DNA of 64,000 nt, taken from contig LWTK01000038.1 in NCBI GenBank assembly GCA_003326205.1, positions 116,857 to 180,856 of the forward strand. Reading direction: 5' to 3'. Positions within the stretch are counted from its first letter, which is position 1; every line of letters begins with the position of its first letter. Origin of the DNA: Nostoc sp. ATCC 43529 (lineage in GTDB: Bacteria > Cyanobacteriota > Cyanobacteriia > Cyanobacteriales > Nostocaceae). The position numbers and the translations under genes are program-made. The notes below the pieces were generated by a model. The model was not told the origin of the DNA. It ran no database searches and saw only the letters and a list, made by a program, of their open reading frames with translations. Shown one piece after another: positions 9,501-16,316 of this stretch.

Positions 9501-12279
9501 CAATCAGGATATATAAAGAAAAATTAATTAGTACGGTAGAAGGTACAATCTGTTGAAATATAGATATGGCAGCAATTTTATATTGATCGCTCATTGGTTC
9601 AAGATTAAACAAATCCTCAATTTCTCTCTCCTTTAAAAATAATTCTAAAAATGTTAATTCTTGGCTAATTGATTTTTCTATTTCGCTCATTTCACTGGGT
9701 AAATCTATTCCTAGTTCTGTCAATGCCTCAATAGCATTATCTATCGCTTTTTGTTGTTGAAATTGAGCGAAATAAGCCCTAATTTTTACTTGATATACCT
9801 TTATTTTATCTAGAGTGTCTTTACAGAAACGCAAAACAGTTGCAGATAACTCCTCAATTTGTTCAAATTTTGTGTTTAAGTAAATAACTTCTAAGCTTTC
9901 TACATGAAGTTCCAACGTCAATTGATATTCATCCTGCCAACTATTTTCTGATAACAAAGCTAGCCCAGCTTCTAAATATCTCAAAGCTGGTTCATAGGCT
10001 ATTGACGCTTTTGCTTTTTTGCCGACATTAAGATTTAGTTTAGCTAATTGAGTTTTTTCTAATTGGTCAGAAATTAATTCAGCACCTTCATTGAGTTGAT
10101 TGACGATTTCAAACAAATTTTCCTCTATCTCATTTTCTTTAGTATTCTTGAGTAATAGGCGACCTACTTGTAAATGTAGTTGTTTTTTTTCTGATTCTCT
10201 AATTAGTGAATAGGCTGCTTGTTGAACTCGGTCATGTAAAAATTTATAGGGAATAAAAGTATGAGATAATTCCTTCTGGCTACAAAGTAGAGGATCTTTG
10301 TAGTTACTATTTAATGGTAAAACTAAACCTTGTTCTAGTGCTGCTTGAAGTTCCTTAGCTGTTGCTGGTTGAGATTTTTTATTGACGACAGAAAGAACTT
10401 CTAAATTAAATTGGTTGCCGATACAAGCTGCTAACTTAAGAACCTTTTGAGTTTTTTTATCTAATTTTTCAATTTTTTTCGTCATCAAATCAATTACATT
10501 ATCTGCGATCTGAATTCCTTTGATTTGCTCTATATTCCACTGCCAACGGACTAAATTAGCATCAAATAATAACAGCTTTTCTTGGTACAAAGATTGGAGC
10601 AATTGGGTTAAAAAGAAGGGGTTTCCCTGGGTTTTAGTATTTAATAGTTCTGCTAAATAAATTGACTCTTCCGTTGAGCAACTTAGAGTATCAGCGATAA
10701 GTTGGTTAATCTGATTAATTCCCAATGGTTGAAGCATAATTTGATCAACTTTTGTCCCTGCCTTTTGAATTTGCTCTAAAGTCTGTATCAAAGGATGAGT
10801 AGGACTTACCTCGTTATCACGATAAGCTCCTATCATCAATAGATATTGGCTATTGGGATCGCTTATTAATAACTCAATTAACTTCAGAGATGGTAAATCT
10901 GCCCACTGTAAATCATCCATAAAAATAACTAGAGGGTGTTCTTTTTTGCTGAAAATGCTAATAAATTTTTGAAAGAAGAAGTTAAACCTATTTTGAGCCT
11001 CAGTAGCTCCTAGTTCCTCTACTGGTGGCTGTTTACCAATGATCTTTTCTACTTCTGGAATTACATCAATGATAACCTGGCCATTAGGCCCCAAGGCTTC
11101 TAAAATTGCCTGTTTCCAAATTTGTAGTGCTATTTCCGGTTCACCTAGTAGTTGGCGGATTAAGTTTTGAAAAGCTAGGCTGAAGCCAGCATAAGGAATA
11201 TCCCGTTTCAATTGGTCAAATTTGCCGCTGATAAAGTATCCTTGCTGGCGGAATATGGCTTTCTGAATTTCATTAACTAAGGCAGACTTGCCAATACCCG
11301 AATAACCAGAAACCAAAATTATCTCAGTAGTTTCTTGGCTAACTCGCTCAAAAGTGGTCAATAATTGCTCAACTTCCTGTTCTCGTCCATAAAGTTTTTG
11401 AGGAATTTGAAACTTGCTGGAAATATCCTGATGTCCGAGAGGAAACGAAGAAATTTGACCTTGAGTTTGTAATTGATAAAGACAGTTTTCCAAATCGATT
11501 TTTAGTCCCCATGCGCTTTGGTATCGCTCCTCTGGACTTTTGGCTAACAACTTCATCACAATATTAGATACTAGCAAAGGAATGGACGAAATTACCTTAT
11601 GAGGTGGCTGAGGTTGTTGCGCGATATGACAATGGAGTAATTCCATTGGGTCAGTAGTTTCAAAAGGTAACTTATTTGTCAGCAGCTCATAGAATGTGAT
11701 ACCTAAAGAATAAAAATCACTGCGATAATCTATCCCCCGATTCATCCTACCGGTTTGCTCTGGAGCAATATAAGCTAAAGTTCCTTCTAATTGATTGGGA
11801 TTACGAATTGTCTGATTTTCTTGGGACAAACAAGTGGAAATACCAAAATCGATGATTTTGAGTTGTCCGGTTTCTCGGTTATAAACGATATTCGAGGGGT
11901 TAATATCTTTATGGATAATATTGGTTGTATGAATATATTCCAAGCTTTCACTTGTCTTAATAGCAATTTTGAGAAATTCTTCAAGAGTAAACTGATGCTC
12001 AGTCATTAATAATTTTAATGATTTGCCGCCAAAGTCCTCCAAAAACATCATCAAACTATTCTGATATCGCTGCAAGCTATAGGCTTTAATTACTCCATCT
12101 GCATTGAGAGAGCGAGTAATTTCATATTCTTGCTTATATCTGGTGAGTTCTGAAGGTGTGGGATAATTTTCTTTAAGTATTTTCAGAATAATGGGTTGAT
12201 TATTAGGCTGGAGTATAGCTTGATAGACTAGGGAATTATCACTCTCATATATTTGTTGAATAATTTCGTAATTTGTCAT
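6547..12279 (-). CDS. Giant Ser/Thr kinase with ATPase, GAF and C-terminal AAA-like domain
   Basis: A 1910-aa signalling protein. Domains in order: an N-terminal Hanks-type kinase (Lys33, HKDINPSN at 123-130, DFG at 144-146, APE motif AYIAPEQTG); an AAA ATPase of the type found in MalT/HstK-like regulators, with Walker A GYSGIGKS (~323); a long helical TPR-like region (~650-1300); a GAF domain (~1330-1490); a coiled coil; and a second P-loop ATPase of the AAA-like (PF14516) type with NARQMGKSS (~1583). The first four domains match cyanobacterial HstK-type dual kinases, but where those carry a histidine kinase this one carries an AAA-like module. No transmembrane helix is evident. It starts 46 bases after the radical SAM gene and may share its transcript. 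Confidence 0.9.
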   Translation of the reverse strand: MTNYEIIQQIYESDNSLVYQAILQPNNQPIILKILKENYPTPSELTRYKQEYEITRSLNADGVIKAYSLQRYQNSLMMFLEDFGGKSLKLLMTEHQFTLEEFLKIAIKTSESLEYIHTTNIIHKDINPSNIVYNRETGQLKIIDFGISTCLSQENQTIRNPNQLEGTLAYIAPEQTGRMNRGIDYRSDFYSLGITFYELLTNKLPFETTDPMELLHCHIAQQPQPPHKVISSIPLLVSNIVMKLLAKSPEERYQSAWGLKIDLENCLYQLQTQGQISSFPLGHQDISSKFQIPQKLYGREQEVEQLLTTFERVSQETTEIILVSGYSGIGKSALVNEIQKAIFRQQGYFISGKFDQLKRDIPYAGFSLAFQNLIRQLLGEPEIALQIWKQAILEALGPNGQVIIDVIPEVEKIIGKQPPVEELGATEAQNRFNFFFQKFISIFSKKEHPLVIFMDDLQWADLPSLKLIELLISDPNSQYLLMIGAYRDNEVSPTHPLIQTLEQIQKAGTKVDQIMLQPLGINQINQLIADTLSCSTEESIYLAELLNTKTQGNPFFLTQLLQSLYQEKLLLFDANLVRWQWNIEQIKGIQIADNVIDLMTKKIEKLDKKTQKVLKLAACIGNQFNLEVLSVVNKKSQPATAKELQAALEQGLVLPLNSNYKDPLLCSQKELSHTFIPYKFLHDRVQQAAYSLIRESEKKQLHLQVGRLLLKNTKENEIEENLFEIVNQLNEGAELISDQLEKTQLAKLNLNVGKKAKASIAYEPALRYLEAGLALLSENSWQDEYQLTLELHVESLEVIYLNTKFEQIEELSATVLRFCKDTLDKIKVYQVKIRAYFAQFQQQKAIDNAIEALTELGIDLPSEMSEIEKSISQELTFLELFLKEREIEDLFNLEPMSDQYKIAAISIFQQIVPSTVLINFSLYILIVLIQLNLCIKYGNSSSSVNIYILYGMILVGVMRDFDSGYKFGKLSLKFLKQLNFSKSEALVMHVYYGFIWHWKESIRNIVADDKLLEGFQKGINTGNNEFASYASISYCLINFFKGNTLEDVLCAYTKYEKLIQTIQQTYSIFYIQICKSITINLLDCNTDNHFLILGKSKKEEEEYLKSWEQSNNDWLIFIFHLAKTISYFFFKNYEKALDHGIQAEKNLKSCAGYLPEPQHNFYYSLALLACYTNRDVRQRKQLLKQIEINQKNMKIWAKHCPDNFQNKYDLIEAEKARALGKIWQAEELYEKAIQGAKQYEFIHEEALAYEHAAEFYLSIGREEIGNFYLKNAHYCYISWGAKAKVKDLEAEYAQLRVGVTSRTEAKGISTNISTTGSDGKVLDITTVLKASQALASEIVLEKLLQKLMKISIENAGAQRGFLILEKEGNWVIEAEGAMDDDNVTILRSLPIDSVDMAQQLPLVSITIVNYVAHSHENVVLDDAEHEGQFISDPYVTVVQPKSILCIPLLHQGKLSGILYLENNLITHAFTPERIEILKILSAQAAISIENSRLYEQLEDYNRTLEQKVEERNQELLKTLEELKITQEKLKFENDLLKSSEQLSSYDYQIGGSLPMDAPTYVVRSADRHFYQALRHSNFCYILNARQMGKSSLMVRMMHHLQQEGFSCTAIDLTRIGSDNITPTQWYLGLAVELWQNFDLLDKINLPIWWNEYKDLSPTQKLSQFIENILLKQVQSEKIYIFVDEIDSVLGLNFSVNDFFALVRFCYNQRSINLEYRRLTFAFFGVATPSDLISDHKRTPFNIGQSIQLEGFKEDEVYPLGEGLKEKVSDAIAIRKVIREVLHWTNGQPFLTQKLCKLIHNSSTVIPANTEAEWIEHLVQTNVIENWESQDEPEHLRTIRDRILNSNLQVNKLLELYQQILHQGEILSVDSPEEKELLLSGLIIKQQGSLKVQNRIYQLIFDRDWIERHIS

Positions 12280-12325
12280 AATCTTTATCTATAAATAGAT
12301 ATTGAAACTATATAATTTAAGTATG

Positions 12326-13702
12326 TTAACTAGATTTTTGGTAAATGTCAGTTACCAAAGTAGTCGTCAGCTGAGTACCATTTTTAGAGTACCTATCAAC
12401 AACCTGTGATTTCCACATTTCACAGTTTTTGCAAGCTGAACGATTAGCTAACTGATTAAGAATTAAATCACTTCTGAGCCGATTAAATAAATTTCCCTGC
12501 CAAATTTCTTGCAGAGTTTGTTGATTGTAATTTCCCAAACTTTGAATATCCTTGTCAAAGCCCAGCCTAAATAAGGTTTCAATGCAATAATATATTCTGC
12601 CATCAGGCAAAACAGCCATTTCTATAAACGGAAATAGACAAGTCCATCGCCCTTGAGCTTTTTTAATATAGTATTGAAGTGAATTTTGAACAGCGTTGTT
12701 AGTATCTTCAAGACGCATATTCGTCTCCTGATATTGAGCTAGATTTATAATCACCACACCATCAGCTTTGGCTAACCAACGTTCTTTAAATTGTTCCTCT
12801 TCTTCAAGGACGACATTCTGATTTCTGACAAAGGATGTCCTGACTTCACATAGAATTCCCAATTGAGCGCGGAGTCGGAGAAAATTGATAACGTTCGATT
12901 CAACTAGCTTGAGGTCGGCGCCCCGAACTTTCCAGTAAGTATCTGGTTCAGCAGCATCAATGCTAATATCAATACTGGTTATACCAGCTTGCAATAAAGC
13001 TTTAGCTCGACTTTCATCTAGCAATTGACCATTAGTTGTTATGTGAACTCTGGGAACCCCTTGTTGCCGACAAAGCTTGATGAAATCTATGAGGTTGGGA
13101 TGAAGTAACGGCTCTTCAACATTACCAATTATGAGCGGAATTTCCTTTTCTCCACATTCTCTCGCTAGCTGCTCCATCATTTTCCAGGACATTGCCTTAT
13201 TACCTGTGAAGAAGTCTGTTGTATGATTTGGCTTCAACAAAGGACTATGGTAGGGGCACATGAGACATTTGAGATTACAGGTATTCCCGATAATTGCCCT
13301 AACATACAAAGGTTTTACTGCTATCCCATAATAGTCTGCAAAGTAATGTTGCTGTTCATCAATATCGGTCTGTGAAATAAGCGTGATGGGTATTGATTCA
13401 GAAAAATTTTCTTGAGATTTACTATTAAATTCTGCCAATAAGTGTGTTGAAAAATTAGCTAATTGTTGTGGATATAAATAGGCTAGAGTGGGATATGGAG
13501 GTAAACCTATTTCTGAAGCTACAGGTAGATTAGGCCTAAAAGCAAGTATCCTATTTACCGATTTCACTGCTGCAAAAATTCTATCAAGACTTTTCGGGTG
13601 CAAGGGAATTCCATGAGGAGGAATTTCAAGAATCATATCTGGCATTAACCAGTGATTTTTGATGGGGGTGGGTAAAAGATTTTGAGTATCTTTGACGATC
13701 AT
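12326..13702 (-). CDS. Radical SAM protein with SPASM domain
   Basis: A 458-aa radical SAM enzyme. The 4Fe-4S cluster motif is CNLKCLMC (CxxxCxxC, around residues 142-149). It is followed by the SAM-binding GNVEEPLLHPN segment and a C-terminal SPASM-like region with further cysteines (WTCLFPF, YYCIE, ACKNCEMW) expected to bind auxiliary Fe-S clusters. SPASM radical SAM enzymes often modify ribosomal peptides. The ~135 residues before the cluster motif are unlike the usual short N-terminus and match no domain I know; they may bind the substrate. It sits between a 204-aa unknown protein and the giant kinase, in the same direction as the YcaO gene, which suggests a shared pathway. The substrate is unknown. 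Confidence 0.85.
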   Translation of the reverse strand: MIVKDTQNLLPTPIKNHWLMPDMILEIPPHGIPLHPKSLDRIFAAVKSVNRILAFRPNLPVASEIGLPPYPTLAYLYPQQLANFSTHLLAEFNSKSQENFSESIPITLISQTDIDEQQHYFADYYGIAVKPLYVRAIIGNTCNLKCLMCPYHSPLLKPNHTTDFFTGNKAMSWKMMEQLARECGEKEIPLIIGNVEEPLLHPNLIDFIKLCRQQGVPRVHITTNGQLLDESRAKALLQAGITSIDISIDAAEPDTYWKVRGADLKLVESNVINFLRLRAQLGILCEVRTSFVRNQNVVLEEEEQFKERWLAKADGVVIINLAQYQETNMRLEDTNNAVQNSLQYYIKKAQGRWTCLFPFIEMAVLPDGRIYYCIETLFRLGFDKDIQSLGNYNQQTLQEIWQGNLFNRLRSDLILNQLANRSACKNCEMWKSQVVDRYSKNGTQLTTTLVTDIYQKSS

Positions 13703-13798
13703 ATAGGAATCCGGTTTGATTTGTGAATTGACTTGCGTAGCTAGAGAGTGGGCAATAGGGAGTAGGGAGTAAAGAAAAACCCTGTTTAACTGGTACTG

Positions 13799-13928
13799 AA
13801 TTTTTGGCGTTGCTGAGTAGAAATATGAATTGGGATCGCGCTTTAGGCGCAGAGTCGCTCCAGAGTAAGAGTTAAGAATAGTTGATTTTTTAATTTCATA
13901 TTCAAATTCAGCAATGCCGAATTTTTTT
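13799..13928. repeat. Degenerate inverted-repeat element (MITE-like)
   Basis: About 130 bases bounded by imperfect ~30-base inverted repeats. The left arm (13799-13831) contains GGCGTTGCTGA and AAATATGAATT; the right arm (13892-13928), read on the other strand, contains GGCATTGCTGA and AATATGAAATT. The interior has no open frame. It looks like a decayed miniature transposable element upstream of the radical SAM gene. Confidence 0.55.
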
Positions 13929-13969
13929 CACGGAATCAGATAGGAGTCCTATATTAAAAAGTAACAAAG

Positions 13970-14062
13970 ATAAGTAAATGAAGTACACGGGTAGGGGCGC
14001 CAAGCTTAGCGCCCCTACTATGATCTGTACCTCACCAACTTGCAATCTGCTTTATGCTGTAA
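13970..14062 (-). repeat. Interspersed palindromic repeat (GTAGGGGCGC family), copy 1
   Basis: Contains the palindromic core GTAGGGGCGC-CAAGCTTA-GCGCCCCTAC flanked by AATGAAGTACA on one side and CTGTACCTCACC...TTTATGCTGTA on the other. Read on the minus strand it matches the elements at 31790 and 20981 part by part. The end near 13970 lacks the inverted repeat, so this copy is truncated. Confidence 0.7.
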
Positions 14063-14090
14063 GTACTAGAGAAAAACTTACCGATTTCAA

Positions 14091-14705
14091 TTAAGAACAG
14101 GTTGTAGGGATATAAGGATTATCTGCAAAACTTTTCTTTTTATCTCTGTTTTTAATCCACTGCTCTAACTCGTATTCAGTCACAGTTGTTTCTCCTATGC
14201 ATGGACGTGGAGGATATGGAATGTTATAGGCTATTATCCCAGGATCGTTTGGCGTAGGATCGCAAAGTTTACCATCAAAAGAATTAACATTAATCTGAAA
14301 TGAATAACAATCGCATTCATCATCACTGAACATAGGAAAAAGCAGATCTTTATTATCAGAACTGCTATCTTCAAAAAAAACAGCATATAGTAATTTAGCT
14401 TCTGGGTCAGAGTTTTTAGGATCGGCTTTCAATAACTTCTCCAACTTTCCCCCAGGATGATCTAAGTCATCTGTTGGATTTATAAAATACTCTTTTAACT
14501 TGTTTGCAATGTCTTTTTTAGGGTTATCAATAGCATCAGCCCATCGCCATATATAAGCAATAATTTGAGAAACTTGTTTGGACTGTTTAAAGAGACGATA
14601 CAAAAAGTGGTGTGGAGTAATGTGTTCATGTTTTTCTCCTGATTGCTGGGATACCGTATCATGTACTTTCCCAGATTTTACAAATAAATCTTTTGTTCCA
14701 AACAT
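14091..14705 (-). CDS. Hypothetical protein, 204 aa, in YcaO/radical SAM cluster
   Basis: Not recognised. It is a soluble acidic protein with a helical N-terminal half (segment HFLYRLFKQSKQ, then QIIAYIWRWADAI), a charged middle part, and a C-terminal half rich in Asp, Pro and Cys (DDECDCYSF, YPPRPCIGETT) that ends in YIPTTCS. The start at 14705 has AGGA nine bases upstream, which supports it. It lies between the radical SAM and amidohydrolase genes, in the same direction as the YcaO gene. It could be the peptide or protein substrate of these enzymes, since the C-terminal Thr-Thr-Cys-Ser has residues that YcaO enzymes cyclise. It could equally be a partner protein. Both are inference from position. 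Confidence 0.65.
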   Translation of the reverse strand: MFGTKDLFVKSGKVHDTVSQQSGEKHEHITPHHFLYRLFKQSKQVSQIIAYIWRWADAIDNPKKDIANKLKEYFINPTDDLDHPGGKLEKLLKADPKNSDPEAKLLYAVFFEDSSSDNKDLLFPMFSDDECDCYSFQINVNSFDGKLCDPTPNDPGIIAYNIPYPPRPCIGETTVTEYELEQWIKNRDKKKSFADNPYIPTTCS

Positions 14706-14922
14706 AATTTTTGTCCTGTGTTGAAAAACTAAAGGTTACAACTCTAGATAACTGTTGGCAATGAAACAATCAACTTTTATTTTTTGAAGTTTTGTTAAAT
14801 TCTGCTAAAAGTTGAAATGCGATCGCTCTTTTGTATCGAAATAGAATCAAGGTGTCAGTCGTGAAAGTCGTTTTGATTCCAAAAATTGGATAATTTATTT
14901 TTTGGAGTTACTTTATATCCTG

Positions 14923-16008
14923 TTAAGCCAAACTATAAAAATTGTGAGGATTATCCCAAACAATTTTTTGTACTATTTTTTGAGATAATTGTGCTTCAAG
15001 CTCTAGAACTGTTTTCACAATGTTGGGTTGATGATCCATGTGAGGATAATCTGAGCCGAAGATTAAATTATCAGCGCCAATGTATTCGATAATTTGAGGT
15101 AAGTAAGGTTCAGTAGGTGCGATCGCAATAAAGCACTGACGCTGAAAATATTCTGAGGGCTTCATTTTGACATTATCTTTAACCTCCCAATATAAGTTTT
15201 CGTACTCTTCATCTAGTCGCCATAGCCAGTAAGGCAACCAACCACAACCAGACTCTAAAAAACCTACTTTCAAGCGGGGATGACGCTCTAAAACACCCCC
15301 TTCAATGAGGGCTAAAAGTGCCATCATTTGTTCCATCGGATGAGAGCAGGCATGGAGAGCAAAACGAGTATTAAACCGCTCTAATCCTGTGGTTGGTAAG
15401 CGACTATGAGTTCCTTCATGAATTCCCACTGCTATTCCCATTTCTTCGCATTCTTTCCAAAATGCCTCATAAGCAGGGTGACTCAATATTCTTCCTTTAA
15501 CTGGGTTGGGGCGCAAGAACACAGCCTTCCAACCCAACTCAGCTATGTGATGTAATTCTCTCACCATCTCTTCAGGTGCATGAAAATTAATTGCTCCTAC
15601 ACCTTTTAACTTATCTGGAGCATAACTACAAAATTCTTCATGTAACCAAGTGTTATAAGCACGAGTAAAAGCTCCCGCTACTTCCGATGCCATATCGTCA
15701 ATTGCCCAAAGCCATAAACCATAAGTTGGATAAATAAATGCGATATCAACTCCCATCTGTACCATTGCTTGAATGTGAGATTCAGCATCGTAACGCTTGA
15801 AATAAGCATTGGGGTGAGCCTCCATCATTTGCTTATTTCCTTGGTGACGAACTTGCTGTGAAATCTTCTGAACAATCTCTTCTCCTTGAATTTTCATATC
15901 TGCGGACGGAGCAAAGTGCTGAAATTTTGGTTCTAAATATTTAGTCCACAAAGATGGAGGTTCAATAACATGGGAATCAGCATCAATAATTTGATATCCA
16001 TTAAGCAT
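14923..16008 (-). CDS. Amidohydrolase (amidohydrolase-2 / ACMSD-like family)
   Basis: A 361-aa TIM-barrel metal hydrolase or decarboxylase of the ACMSD-like group. Visible features: the N-terminal metal-site strand YQIIDADSHVIEPPSLW, the motif IHEGTHSRLP (~165-175) with a likely metal-binding His, HACSHPMEQMMALLALIEGG, GFLESGCGWLPYWLWRLDEE, and the C-terminal FGSDYPHMDH with the conserved Asp. Related proteins hydrolyse or decarboxylate small acids. Here it lies between the YcaO gene and the 204-aa gene, so a processing step on the pathway's product is possible. It differs in family from the amidohydrolase of bottromycin pathways. Substrate unknown. Confidence 0.87.
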   Translation of the reverse strand: MLNGYQIIDADSHVIEPPSLWTKYLEPKFQHFAPSADMKIQGEEIVQKISQQVRHQGNKQMMEAHPNAYFKRYDAESHIQAMVQMGVDIAFIYPTYGLWLWAIDDMASEVAGAFTRAYNTWLHEEFCSYAPDKLKGVGAINFHAPEEMVRELHHIAELGWKAVFLRPNPVKGRILSHPAYEAFWKECEEMGIAVGIHEGTHSRLPTTGLERFNTRFALHACSHPMEQMMALLALIEGGVLERHPRLKVGFLESGCGWLPYWLWRLDEEYENLYWEVKDNVKMKPSEYFQRQCFIAIAPTEPYLPQIIEYIGADNLIFGSDYPHMDHQPNIVKTVLELEAQLSQKIVQKIVWDNPHNFYSLA

Positions 16009-16213
16009 AGAAAAACCTATTAACTCAAGGAATTTTAGATTTTCAGTTTTGGATTAAATAATTTAAGATTATCAACTTAGCATAATATTAAATGCCGAGT
16101 AGCAAATATAAAATTTTATGTTGGATACAATCGAAATTTTCTGAAGCGAGAATCAATACTTAAGAAAGTGTAAATGCTCCGCCAAAAAGCATGATTTAAA
16201 TCTAATATATAAA

Positions 16214-16313
16214 ACTTGGAATTGAATAGACTATAGTAGGGGCGCACAGCTGTGCGCCCTTACAATGATTTAATTTTGTAAGGGTGTATTCCATTGAATT
16301 GAAAACCGCTATA
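16214..16313 (-). repeat. Interspersed palindromic repeat (GTAGGGGCGC family), copy 2
   Basis: About 100 bases ending three bases before the YcaO stop codon. Its core GTAGGGGCGCACAGCTGTGC is palindromic, and on the minus strand it begins TATAGCGGTTTTCAATTC, the same as the copy at 60524. It may act as a transcription terminator or RNA-stabilising hairpin for the YcaO mRNA, but that is inference. Confidence 0.75.
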
Positions 16314-16316
16314 TAT

